Shown in pieces: positions 51,090 through 63,201 of a stretch of 64,000 nt of DNA; the first letter of the stretch is position 1, and each line of letters opens with the position of its first letter. Source of the DNA: Anoplolepis gracilipes (taxonomy: Eukaryota > Arthropoda > Insecta > Hymenoptera > Formicidae). The position numbers and the translations under genes are program-made. The stretch covers positions 11,023,501-11,087,500 of the forward strand of contig NC_132981.1 in NCBI RefSeq assembly GCF_047496725.1. The letters are read 5' to 3'. The notes beneath the pieces are model-generated. The model was not told the origin of the DNA. It searched no databases and saw only the letters and a program-made list of their open reading frames with translations.

Positions 51090-51576
51090 AGTCACAGTCG
51101 AGTGGATTCGCAATGAGCGTGTGTGTGATTTCGGTCACGCCGTGCGCCTGTACGTTGACCTCCGCTCGACAGGAGGAACAGAGAGAGATCCGAGGAGAAG
51201 CAGGCGGAAAAGAGACGAAACAAGAGAGAAAGAGAGGCGGGAAAGAGGCACGGAGGAACCGAGAGAGGATAGCATTTACTCAGCGTTCGTTCCTTCCTTC
51301 TCCCGACTGATGTGAGAGAGCCCTTCGACTCGCCTCGATTCGAACTCGCTCGTTGCCATCACCGGAGAGACAGACCGAGGAAAGAAGACGGAGCGTAGAC
51401 ACATTCAAGGAGAAAGACGAAGAGACAGCGAGCCAACGGGAAAGAGAGAGAAGGAAATATCGCGAGAAAGAAAGAGTACGGCATAAGCGAGACAGAGATA
51501 CGTGCAAGAGGCTGAAAACTCACTCTTCGAGAGACGGAGCAGCAACCGGCATACACAGGCCTCTGTGTATACGCAG
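51090..51576 (+). other. Candidate untranslated first exon ending in a consensus donor
   Basis: A CpG- and purine-rich plus-strand block ends at TACGCAG|GTAAGGAA, a near-ideal donor at 51576/51577. Possible initiators are CACAGTC (A at 51096) and ACTCAGCG near 51281; neither has a well-spaced TATA. A perfect hairpin sits 6 bases before the donor. No open frame looks coding. This is the opposite strand to Chip and about 5.6 kb upstream of the Chip start candidate, so a divergent gene or non-coding RNA is possible. Confidence 0.3.
51551..51570 (+). repeat. Perfect hairpin immediately before the 51.58 kb donor
   Basis: ATACACAG and CTGTGTAT flank a GCCT loop; the stem ends 6 bases before the exon end. 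Confidence 0.75.
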
Positions 51577-51587
51577 GTAAGGAAAGA

Positions 51588-51651
51588 AAGAGCGAGAGAG
51601 CGAGAGAGCGAGAGAGCGAGAGAGCGAGAGAGCGAGAGAGCGAGAGAGAGA
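51588..51651. repeat. Octamer repeat GAGAGAGC, about 7 units
   Basis: Regular 8-base units starting just after the candidate donor. Confidence 0.9.
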
Positions 51652-51659
51652 CTCATTCT

Positions 51660-52889
51660 CCGTGTTCGATGATGTACACCCGTGAACAGCCGGAGAAACT
51701 TTGTTGCCGATGCCGGAAAAGCGGTCGCTCTGGCCGCATCGCGCCGACGCGACGTTGAAAAATAATATACCACGGATGGCCAAGATTATTTACGCGAAGA
51801 CGAATTACGCGGGAATCACGGAGCAAATGAAATTTAAGCTGAAAGAGCATCCTCTCGGAAAATGGGCCGCATACTTAGCAAGATTGCACAGCTATCGTGT
51901 CGCTGATAGTAATATTCCTTTACGAGAACTAGAATAACGTATGGCGACAATCATTTTCGTAAATAGGTTACAGCCTTGTAGCACGTTGAAAAGAATCAAT
52001 ACCACAACAATGTAACAGTTGACAGCTTACTTACTTGTAAATCAATCTTTTTCAAAACACGAGGGAATTATTAGTAATTTTTTCTAATATACTCGTATAC
52101 CTTATAATCATTATTTAATAATAAATTATCAAAACAAGAAATAATAATAACGTCAATATGAAAATCCTACATAAATACGATAATGTGCGCGATAGAATTT
52201 CTTTCTAATAAATTGATAATTTTTACCAGATATTGTATAAATTGCGCATTAGAAAATTGCATTGCATCATCATTGATGAAGCAGCGAAGAAGAATGCGAG
52301 ACCGCAACATGGCATCGTCATAAGAAGCAGACCGGTACGCGGCTTGCGGCATTACCGAACGATTACACGCATCGATGCCGAGTCAACGTACGAAAAGGCG
52401 ATATTTCCTTTATCAAGACATCGCGGTTCGCTCCGTTTACCTTCAGAAGGTCTTTGCGTGCTCGCTGCGAGATCGGTTACTCTCGCAAAGAAAACGCGAT
52501 ATTAAAAATACGGACGTAAATCTTTTAAATATCGTTTAAGTGTAATCATCCTTTTATTAACATAAGCGCTGTTTCTTTGCTAAAATGCAAAATTATGTTT
52601 TTATCGTTTGCATCTACATGACCGGACAAATCAAACTAAAACTGTACACTTTTGACAAGGTACACACCTTTATTGATATTAATTTACAATGATGTGTGAC
52701 GTATAACAAAACTTGACAGTCGATTCGAGTTAAATAAAACAAAAAATATCGCTTTTCGTGCATCATGTTTCCACGCACCAAACTCGCGAGAAAATTGTTC
52801 AAATACCGACAAGACCGAGTGTAAAAGTTACAAAACAACAATGTACAATATACTTTGAGTTATTGTCAACTTTTCACTTTTAAACGGAT

Positions 52890-52891
<2 letters not shown>
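51660..52891. other. Flank sequence, no gene seen
   Basis: Balanced composition at 51700-51930 and 52230-52500; frames there have no family resemblance. The rest is AT-rich. Confidence 0.5.

Positions 52892-52952
<61 letters not shown>
52892..52952. repeat. (TA)25(TG)5 compound microsatellite
   Basis: Pure TA run ending in a short TG run. Confidence 0.95.
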
Positions 52953-52959
52953 ATATTCC

Positions 52960-55283
52960 AATAAACACCGTAGTTTGAAGTGTGAAAAAAAATCCTACAT
53001 ACTCTTTTTAATCAATCGCGTATTCGTTTGAAATTCATTTTTTATAAGCAATAATTTTATAATTATTTCACACATTTCAACATCTTATATTTAAGTTATA
53101 ATTTGTAAAATAATTTAACTTACATACACAATTGGAAAGCATTCTCGTCTATCTCAATAGTAAATTCCACATTTCTGTGGCGCATTGTCATTGAGCAAAC
53201 AAGTGCCATCGTCCTTGTCCAAAGGACCGAGAAGTACTCTAAGTTCGATATACTTAGCGGTTACCCAATCACCCTCAATCTAACCCGCAACTATCTACTA
53301 ACTCCTTGGTGACACTGTCGTACGCGGTGCGTCGGGTGTATCCATGAAGGATACAACCGAACTTTGAGTTCATGGTCGCGGTGCTGAAAGTGATCTCATT
53401 ACAGATTCCAACTTGCTTCTTTGCGAGAAACGAACGAGCGGTTGGTTTTTCATATCGCAACGACTTTAAAACCGCATATCGAGACGCAAAGAGTAAGTGA
53501 CACATCGCGTTATATTTTTCATTAAATGAAAGATGTATATCGTATACGTTATTTTTTTATATTATTTATTTTTATATTGTTTTATATAGTATTTGTAAAT
53601 TTTCAATTCAACTTGAATTTGTGCAAAAATTTTTTTAAAGCCACATGCGATTATTAATAGTCATTTAATATCAGAGTAAAACTTTACAAATGGAAATATA
53701 ACTGATTACATCTTTAATAGGATACTCAAAGAATTAAAAATCAAAATATTTAAGTACACATTAATTAATTATGTAATTAAATATGTTTATAAACATAATT
53801 AAAGATATTAATATATATATATATATAAAATATAAATTTTACGCCAAGGAAATATCGTCTTTAAATCAAAGATTAAAAAGATTCTATATAATAAAAACTA
53901 GCTGAAATAAAAAAATAATTTGCGGAAAGCTGATAGCTTTTTATACACAATATAGATGTTCCAACATTATACGAGCCATTTTGCTCACTACTATCAAAGG
54001 ATAAACAACTTCATCTTCGTTCTCGCGAGCGAATAAACGTTACTAACTAATAGAGCATTCCGTGCGCGCCTGACCAAAGATACGCGCGCTCTCTTGTAGA
54101 AGTATATCAAGCGCTTTGCTAATTAATTTATATAACGTTGCTCATTTAAATGGCCCAGAATGTCTCATTTCGATTTCCTTTATCATCTGCACCCGCACTC
54201 TCTCTTTCGACTCTCGAATTATTTATTAAACGCACAATTCGACTGTGGAACGCGGAATCGTATCTCGTAGTCTTACCGGGATCCCAATTAATGAACCCGA
54301 TGAAATAATTGATCAGAGTCACGTTAACGTGCACGACCGATCGCCAAGCGATCGGATTATCGCGACACGTGATCTCGACCACTACCTTTGTTCTCACCTG
54401 ACAACTGTGTTTCAGGCGACAGATCGCTCACACGCACATCTTCGATCGCAAACGGATCCGTGCAACGCAAAATTGACACGCACCGACATCGATGAATGAA
54501 ATTGCACATCTACAGTCAGCGACACAATGATATTATCGATGATAGTTACGCGATAGTATCTCGACCCGGATTTCTATAACAACAAATGCCAATTAGCTGA
54601 TCGATCTGTAGGTCGGATTAAATTTCGTTAAATGTGATCGAATTCCAGGCGCGCGTGTTTTGTTCATTCATCGGATCTGTAATAGATATCTTCTAATCGA
54701 CGATTCGGCTTGTTTCCGGCAGACTGATTAGCACCTATCCACTTTGACTTTTGTAAATTCGAATAATAGTAATATATGTTTATATATGTAATATATGTGT
54801 ATAATACTTAATACGCGAAATTTGCATTACAAACGAATATTTACATTACGTTACATGCAATAAAAAGGATTCGATAGTACAAAACATTTGACTATTTTTT
54901 ACATTTTATCTTTCATCTACTTTAAGCTCGCATCTATCCTTAGAGTAAAATGCACGTAATATCAGAAATAAAAGTTTTAAAGAGTATCAAAGGATTAAAA
55001 TGAATATCTGACAGAATGAAAAATTCGCGCTTATCCTCTGTCCGCGATTAGTATCCCGCGATGACGTTTCTTTCCACATAAATTAATTGCGGACATCTGT
55101 CGACGGTGGAAGCTACTTAATCCATTAGGTTACTTTGACGAGTGAGACTCCTGGAGATATCCCGTTACCTTGACTCATTTCAACTTGATCATACCGTCGC
55201 AACGTATAACATTTAAATAACGGCAATATTATCAATCTTATTTCTCGTTTAAACTATCGAAAAAAGAACACTACGATAATAAT
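52960..55283. other. Flank sequence, no gene seen apart from the 54.3 kb patch
   Basis: Mostly AT-rich, balanced at 53150-53500 and 54000-54700. No exon supported. Confidence 0.5.
54320..54425. promoter_or_regulatory. Palindrome-rich patch, candidate regulatory element
   Basis: CACGTTAACGTG (54320-54331) is a perfect palindrome. CCGATCGC...GCGATCGG (54337-54355) has 8-base arms and a 3-base loop. CACGTG follows at about 54365-54370, and ACCTGA...TCAGGC surrounds ACAACTGTGT just after. Confidence 0.35.
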
Positions 55284-55314
55284 TTATATATATAATATAT
55301 ATATATATATATAT
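55284..55314. repeat. (TA)n microsatellite
   Basis: TA run with one AATA interruption. Confidence 0.85.
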
Positions 55315-55319
55315 GCTCT

Positions 55320-58300
55320 ATATATTATATTAGCATTATTATATACATCTACCATATCGAATTTCTCTATAATTTGAACACTTTTAAGAAACTCGAGACA
55401 TTACATTCTTATTTCAGCTATTAAAGTATAAGAAAAAAAATTGACAAGCCAATAACATAGGCAATAAAGTGATAAAGAGTAATCTTATGACCGAAGGCAA
55501 CACAAGCTATCAAGAAATTAACTTAAAACCTCGTAATCTTTACAAGTCATCTAATTATGCGGTGAAACGGCGTTAATTCGCGGTTAATTTTTTAACGAAA
55601 TAACGTCGCTAAACTAAAAGAAGGGAAAAGAAGGGAAGGGAGGGGAACGTCGTGCCGCGGTTGCGTTAGAGTCTCTAATGGCTCCGCATGGTCCGAGTGC
55701 CCAGTGGGTGGGTATGTAAAAAAAAAAGAGAGAGAGAACGAGAGAGAGCAGTGTTAATTAATTGGCGCGTAATTAAAACCCGCAGAGTGGCACAGGGGGA
55801 AGAAGTCACTTGACCGGGTACTTCAAAGAATTTGTGACACTAATCCGTAGTAGAATTTAAATCTTGCAAGGGGAAAAAAAAATGTGAGAATCCGCAAATA
55901 TTCGGATATTAGGTATTTAAAAATATTTAAACGTTAAAAATATCAGGCAAATGTTACGATAAAAATTTCCAATTACAATAAGTTAATGAAAATAATAATA
56001 AGAATTCCATTTTACCAAGAAAATTACGTAAACATTTTTACAAGTACCTTTGATTTCTCTCATTTCTTAATTTTTTTGTTTGCTCTTTATAAATAATAAT
56101 AATACATGTACATTAAAAAAAAAAAAAAGTACTATAATTGTGCAACGCGTATAAAATATTTGATTTCCACCTTATTTCGAACGAAAAATGAATGCAAAAA
56201 CGTTACGTAATAATTTCAAAGATATATACCGCCAATCACTCACGCAAACGGATACATACGGACAACTGTTACTGCAAAACTCTCATCGCTCCAGACTTCA
56301 AGAGTTCTGAATTCGAAACACGCATTCGGGACGTGCGTGCAACGCGCGCATGCAGTGCGTACCAGGGAAATGCACTCCAAAATTGCTAAACGCGTAATCA
56401 CATGCGTCGAATCTCTTCGGTACGCCGCATAATTTTGGCGCAAATATCATCATCAGCATCGAACCAAAATCGCGCACCGTTAAGCCAATGTCGATACGCG
56501 CGCGCGCGCACACACACACACACAATACGCGTACACACGTGCGCGCACGCTCGCGCGGAATAGGTCTCATCCTTATCCGCACGGCGTGGTCCAATTAGTC
56601 ACAGTCAACGGCGTGGCGAGAAACGGATGAAAAACTTCCCTCCGACCAACTTCCTATACAACACGCGCCTCCGCTTCTGCTTCTGCTTCTCGCCGGAAAT
56701 TCCGGAAATAATAGATGCGACTGGCGTTATGAATCTTATTTACCACGCCGTTCTACTCACCGGCTGCTACAAGGACGCAATTCGCTCGCGGCCGACAGAC
56801 CCAGAACTATGCCTGCCAACTTTGTTCTCGGTCCCGCAGAACAATTTTATAGACTTTACCAGACAAGAATTATGTTTATATTAACAAGAATGTTCTGCAT
56901 TGAAACTTTTATGTATCTAATTGTAAATACGAATACAAAATAAATATTTGCTAAAATTACAAGAAAACAAGATATACGCGCGCGCATATATCGATAGATT
57001 TTTATTCATATTTGGAATCAACTAACACTCTTTCTTTTTATCATATATATCCGATATTAATTTATATTATATTTACAAGTAGTTTAGATATATATTTTTT
57101 TAAATATATATTACTTTTTATAGAAAAAAAAAAATACATCAAGTATTTGTGTAATATAGTATAATAAACTTAATGCATGATATGTAATATAAATTCTTGA
57201 TTGTAAAATATAATAAATTTGTAATAATGTTATCTGCAACAACATACTTATAATTTTATTTCTTTTTTTCTATTTTTCTATATTTGTTTTTCTACTTTGC
57301 ATACTTAATCAAGATGTTTTCTATGAGAAACTGTTACACGTGGAATGTGTGTGTATAGATGCACCAAGAATTTCTGGCAATAACTGACCAACTGAAAATG
57401 CATGCACACGTTCCTTTCGGAATGCATAGTGAGCGTAATTGGGGCTTCGTTGCGAGCTCTTCGCACAGAGCAATATGAATATTCCTACATTGTAACCGTT
57501 CATCTTTTTATTAAAATTAGCTTGAAATTCTCTTTACAATTGTGATTAGCACGCGTACATACTTTAAAGCTAATTCTTTCAATCGACGCGATTAATTACC
57601 ATTTTTCGATATTTACAATGATTTTGACAACCGACAAATATCTTTTAATGACATAAATGTTCGACAGTTATATTACTCTATAAATATTAAAATTCTTCAT
57701 AAATTTTTTCTCTACATGTGCAAAAGATAAATAATGTGTGAACCTTCCTATTCAAGAAACATGTACTAAAATAAATTTACTAAATGTGTAGAAGAACATT
57801 ACGGTCTGGCAAGGCTAACAGAAACGAGAATCGTTGGCACAGATCATACGAAGAAATTTCACGGCACTTGCCACGTGAATTTATTAGCGTCTAACCATCA
57901 GCTATACCATAAACGATGTCTCTCAACGAGAATTATATCATCTTCTCGGTAATCTTATAGCACCGTCCCGTGAATTGTCCTTTTCCGCAACAGATACCTT
58001 TTTCTTCATTCTTCTTCATCTTTGCCAGATGCGAATGATATTCAAAGCGATACAATTTAAACTAGATAGATACTCTCGGCGTGCATTATTGCAAATTAAT
58101 CATCTTAAAAGCTTGAATCTCTAATCTTAATTTACAAACTTTTTCAACTAGAAAGATGTATTCTATACGAAAATTATATGTAATTGGAAGAATTAATATA
58201 TATATAATATAAAATGATGTCATTTTTATATTGCGATAAAATTCCTTGAAGTATCAATCTGTCTACAATGTCAAAACTACAATAAGAAACACAAACGCAA

Positions 58301-59913
58301 AAAAATTTTAAACGCTGCACGTCAATGAAATATATGACGAAGGGTTCACAAGTGAAAAAATCAAAGAATTTTTATGAGATAAAAAACTGCGAACGGCTTT
58401 AAAAGAAATTATCTTTCTTAGTGAGAGCAATTATATAGAGCATGGAATTTTTTTATAACTTGTTTATTGCCGTCTCCATAAAGCAATAAAAAAATCTCAC
58501 GATAATTTTGCGTATTACATCGCGATAATCTAGGAATCAGGAAAAAAAAACGATACGCAGGAACGACAGCAAGTTTTACAGAGAAGCAATACATTTATTT
58601 TAATTTTCCACGGGACGAATTCCCTAAACGACATAGATTACTTTGACGCAAACACGACGAACGACACGAAGACGTCTCTTTTGGAAGATTTGGGGTCGCG
58701 ATTGCCCACCCACCCTTCATCTCCTTGGGGATGCTAGGTCACGTATGGTCTTCACACGTAACGGCGACGCTTCGCTCACCCTCACGAAAGCGTTTCCGGA
58801 ATCGCGCGAATCTCGAACCGCGAAATCAAATACGCGCGTCCCGGAATCGTAATTAACATTCCCGGCCATTAGCGCGCGGCCGATGTCCATCGGCACGATC
58901 AATTGTCGCCGACGAGCGACAAAGGTAACGTTTGCGCGCTTTGTAACACCGCATCGCCTCAAGGACAGAGATAGATTACTGTATATATTTCGATTTCGCG
59001 AAATGCTAATTCAACTCCACATCTTTTTCGGAAACATAAAATGACAGTCTACAAAAACTCTAACAATAAGATCTATATTCGTATTAGCATTAAATACGAC
59101 TAATTTTATATCACAGAGAGATATTTGATTAACTAAAGCTAAAAGTTGATTTCCTAAAAATTGAAAAAAAAAAATAAGACATTATTTTTAAATATATTAA
59201 GTAGAAAAATGGCAATTTTCTTTTTTTTTTCTCTCAATGACATTCAGATCATTTTTTTGAATCAGAAAACCAAGCATTGAATTTACTTGTGCGACATTTT
59301 TAACTAAAGGATTGAAATTTTTCAATGTACTGACACATTTTGCCGTTGAATTCTAGATCACGATCATATCGTCGGAATTCCCAAGACGTCGGATAGACGG
59401 TACTAGATAGAGAGAGAAGTTGGAACGTACATGAAATTTTATAGTCAACGGATACATCTTCGTAGCGGAGCGAATAAGGTCGGATTAAAACCAGCACGTC
59501 GCGTCGGCCGGGATATCACGCCGAAATCACGCCTATCTCTTTTATTTCGTCCGTTCTACCCCGCACGCCGCACATCTCTCCCTCTTTTCGCTCCGCACTT
59601 CGTATCTCTTTTTGCTCAGCCTTTAAAAATCGTTCCGCGGATGAAAAAAATCCCGCCATTGCGCCGGTAAATCCACTCGAATATCCGCCCACACACACAC
59701 AAGTGTACACGATACGTGAACTCGCCTGTAATTTCGAGGTTTTGCGCGAGCAACTGCGAACCGAGTTAAAATTTGTCGGCCGGAGATCAATGTCTCGAAT
59801 TCTTATGTTCGTTATTTCGAAAAGTTTCGACGCTCGATATAACGCACGAATTACGTGGCAATATATTTTCGTATTTTTTGGTTGAAAGAATTAGCTTGTC
59901 TTGAGAGAAGCAT

Positions 59914-59915
<2 letters not shown>
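55320..59915. other. Flank sequence, no gene seen
   Basis: AT-rich with balanced patches at 55600-55800, 56190-56870, 58620-58960 and 59340-59880. A (CG)n(CA)n run lies at 56497-56524. Open frames are short and unrecognised. Confidence 0.5.

Positions 59916-59955
<40 letters not shown>
59916..59955. repeat. (GT)20 microsatellite
   Basis: Pure GT run. Confidence 0.95.
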
Positions 59956-59958
<3 letters not shown>

Positions 59959-60569
59959 AAACAATTTTTTAAATTATTTTTGAAAGACTAAAAGGTCTAA
60001 ATTTCTTATTCAACTGTATTATATGTGCATGTAATTACACAGAATATAATGCATATTTGTAATTATATGTAAAAATGTTAATAAAAAGTTGAAAATTTTG
60101 AGTAAAAGCACTACTGCATTTTGCCGTTAAAAAATCTTTTATAATTTTTTTTTTCTGTCTAAAATATTGTACATAAATGATATGATTATGATACTAGGAA
60201 AGTACGTAACTCTCTCTTTTATAGCATTTGGATGAAAGTTATTAGAACTCGTAGACGTAATTAAAGTTAAACTTATGTAAATATGAGCACCCTCTCGAAG
60301 GCCGCAACGAAACCAATGTAAATGTAGTTCGCGGATTCACACACTAACATCACCTAAAACCGTGTTCGAACGCGTTAATGGTAAATTAACGCAGTCGTTA
60401 TAGAACGTAAAATAGTTATGAAAAATTCAAGCGAAATCAAACTGCGTTCTCGGGATATAGCCGGGTTTTCACAAATTAATAACAATTTACTATGCTAGTG
60501 TCGATTCTGCTAAATAAAAGTCGACATTTTCAAAAAATTAATAAACAAATTAATATCTTAGCGTTTAAT

Positions 60570-60579
60570 TTATATATAT

Positions 60580-60627
<48 letters not shown>
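60570..60627. repeat. (TA)n with a CACACA interruption
   Basis: About 58 bases in the AT-rich stretch 59960-61000, which otherwise holds nothing supported. Confidence 0.9.
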
Positions 60628-60634
<7 letters not shown>

Positions 60635-61019
60635 ATGTGTCTGTCCTCCCAGCATCACGTCAATATATCGATATAAATTGATTTACGTTTGTGTTGTGTG
60701 TAGCTTATACATATGCAACTATTTTATACCTGCATATTTTAATATTTTGTTATTTATATTGATTTTATTATTATTGTAAAAGTTAGTATTAATATTAATA
60801 TTTTAATATTAATATTTCACACAAATTTTTCATAAAAACTAATCTTCCCGCTATACAATTTACATCTTTAAGATTTAGATAAACACCTTAATACATAGGT
60901 ATGATTTTTCAAGAGCATTGTATCGGAGCGACTATTTTGTGAAATATACAAAATTTTATGTAGCTAATGTAATTTATAATAAACAAAATATCGGTCGAAA
61001 TATTCTTGCATGAGAGTCA

Positions 61020-61345
61020 CTGGCTGCGCTCGGCTCAGTCGAGGGAGGAGGCAAGGGAGGTGCAGAGAAGAGAGGGGGTGCCGTGGGGTTGGATGAAGCG
61101 AGGGGGTGAGAGGGAGAGGCGGCAGGGGTTGGTGCCAGGGTAGGTTTTGATCAATATCTCGCCCCCACCCCACACCACCATACCACTACCCTTCGTAGCG
61201 GTACACCATGCCCCCACCAGAACCCCATCACCCGACCACCATGAATAACCAAGACCATATAGCGGCCTGCAGATTAAATACATCGTGGTACCATACGATC
61301 AAACCACCCCCTCCTCCCTCCGTGCACCCTATCCACCGCCTCTTT
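61020..61345. other. G-rich to C-rich strand switch
   Basis: 61040-61140 carries many GGG/GGGG runs on the plus strand. 61160-61345 carries many CCC/CCCC runs. The plus strand can form quadruplexes in the first half and the minus strand in the second. The overlapping open frames are Pro- or Gly-rich by composition. Confidence 0.6.
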
Positions 61346-61472
61346 CCCTCTAACGTACAACCCTCCTCTTTAACAGCTACCACCGCTTTCAACGTCGTCG
61401 ACCATCGTGTTCCTGTAAGAACGACTGATTTGCCGCACCACCGACCTGAAAGGGGTAAACGGAGAAGAGAAA

Positions 61473-61496
61473 GAGTGAGTGAGTGAGTGAGTGAGT

Positions 61497-61556
<60 letters not shown>
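61473..61556. repeat. (GAGT)7(GA)28 compound microsatellite
   Basis: Tetramer GAGT units pass directly into a pure GA run. Confidence 0.95.
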
Positions 61557-61560
<4 letters not shown>

Positions 61561-61744
61561 GAGACGGTAGTGGGTGCCGTACGTAACTTGGACGTACGTG
61601 TGTGCACCGAAAACCCCCTTTTCCTCCGCATTCCGATCTCACGTTTTCCCGCGAGACCTCCTCGTACAACCGTACAAGGACAACGTCCCCCCCGGGGAGC
61701 ATTTTGCAACACCGATCGTGAACGAATCCTTTGCCGTTGTAGCG

Positions 61745-61765
61745 AAAAAAAAAAAAAAAAAAAAA
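61745..61765. repeat. A21 homopolymer
   Basis: Pure A run. The following 61770-62600 has no supported gene; a frame at 62198-62464 starts at GTG. Confidence 0.9.
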
Positions 61766-62605
61766 GAAGAAAAACTAAGAACAGTACGCGTCGAGGCACA
61801 TTATTACCTCGCCAGAGAGAGAACTATACGATCCGCCTCTTACATCTAAATCGATGCGTTAAAAGAAATAGAGTTTGTTCTGGTTTTTGCTAAACTGATT
61901 GTTTCACATATTTTTCTGGAAAAAATTAAAGTTAATATGAATTAAAAAAGCGCATAAAAAAAAGAATTTCCATATCATATGATTTCAATAGTTTTAGTTT
62001 GAAACTAGAATTACAATGCAATAATCGCGCAAAAATGAAATTTTTTTTTCATATTATGCGAATAGGAAAAACGCTAGACTTAACGTAAGCTAGATTTTTC
62101 CGCGCGTATAATGTCGAAAATTGCGCTCACCGAGATTGCAATAATAGTCTGAAATAACATGAGATGAAGCCCGGCATCTGAAAATAATCGGTTATGCGTG
62201 TCGGGTCGACGGCTCGACAGTTCGCTATTAGGCGCTAATTTAGTTGTAAGCTGCGCAGGGTTGCGAGGAATGAAAGGGATCCCTAGGGACGATACTGGTT
62301 CTGGCCCGAAGGATCACTACATCGTAGCTTCTTTGAGATCCCAATTGAGGCAAGCAGCGAAACCGAGCGCGACCCCCGATGTGGTTTTCTCGAACTCTGT
62401 ACACGTTTTGCGCGTTACGTCGAGAGCTATTAATTTAATACTTTCCCGGATTCTTCGATTGTAAAGGGATTACTTTAAAAGAAATATTTGCAATAGTCGC
62501 AAAAGTTTAAATATATTTTACGATACCCTGGATCTGTTTAATATAACAATGTTAATCATAATTATATTCAATACATGAATATATAAATTTTTTCCCCAAT
62601 TTTAA

Positions 62606-62729
62606 GGCCGGTATTCATAGTCCGATCTTATATTTAAGATCTCGTTCAACCGAGCTAAAATGATGACATGCGGCTACTTCATTGGTTGAACGGAATCTTA
62701 AATATAAGTTCGGACTATGAATACCGACC
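62606..62729. mobile_element. MITE, 124 bp, with TAA target-site duplication (PIF/Harbinger-like)
   Basis: The ends are GGCCGGTATTCATAGTCCGA on the left and its complement GGTCGGTATTCATAGTCCGA on the right. The terminal inverted repeats extend about 48 bases each, with few mismatches and CTTATATTTAAGAT shared within. TAA flanks both sides (62603-62605 and 62730-62732). A 3-bp TAA/TTA duplication with GG-starting termini fits Tourist-type MITEs of the PIF/Harbinger superfamily. The internal spacer is only about 25 bases and non-coding, so it needs a transposase from elsewhere. The well-kept arms suggest it is fairly young. Confidence 0.85.
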
Positions 62730-62961
62730 TAAGCAAGTGCAAAATCATAAGAATATGAGAAAAAAGGAAATATCATCATGAATAGATTACTAATAACGCG
62801 ACCAATCTATTCATGTCGCATAAATCCTCTGCAATATTTACCTAAAATACGATCGGTTCGACTTACTATTAAAACCGCAAAGCCGTAGGGTGGACGTTTT
62901 TCTTTCTTTCTTTTTTTTTTTTCGTTCGCGGATTTAAAAACAATCTCCGCGCCGCGCCGCG

Positions 62962-62992
62962 TCTCGCCTCGCCTCGCCTCGCCTCGCCTCGC
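62962..62992. repeat. (CCTCG)n pentamer array
   Basis: Six CCTCG-type units within a CpG-rich stretch (62930-63480); frames through it are Arg/Ala-rich repeats, not genes. Confidence 0.9.
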
Positions 62993-63174
62993 CGCGCTGC
63001 GCCTCGCTGTCGTTCGCGCGAGCCGCGGGGCACTTTTATCGCGCAGCAAAAATATGCTACACGAGGCAAACAGAATTTTCCGCCCTAGAGAAACGGACGG
63101 ATGAAAAACACGAATGTTATGCTAAGCCGGGAAAAATGTACGCGCGTGAACATATTTACAGCGTTGTCAGACAC

Positions 63175-63201
63175 CGTCGTCGTCGTCGTCGTCGTCGTCG
63201 T
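63175..63201. repeat. (CGT)9 microsatellite
   Basis: Pure CGT run that reads as poly-Val, poly-Arg or, on the other strand, poly-Asp. Confidence 0.95.

Noticed and set aside
51300..51340. TTCGAACTC-like words as tRNA B-boxes
   Set aside because: No matching A-box, acceptor stem or anticodon arm around them; other TTCGA words in the window fail in the same way.
62194..62464. Frame of about 88 codons with protein-like composition
   Set aside because: It starts at GTG, has no ATG near the start in that frame, no domain and no exon signals.
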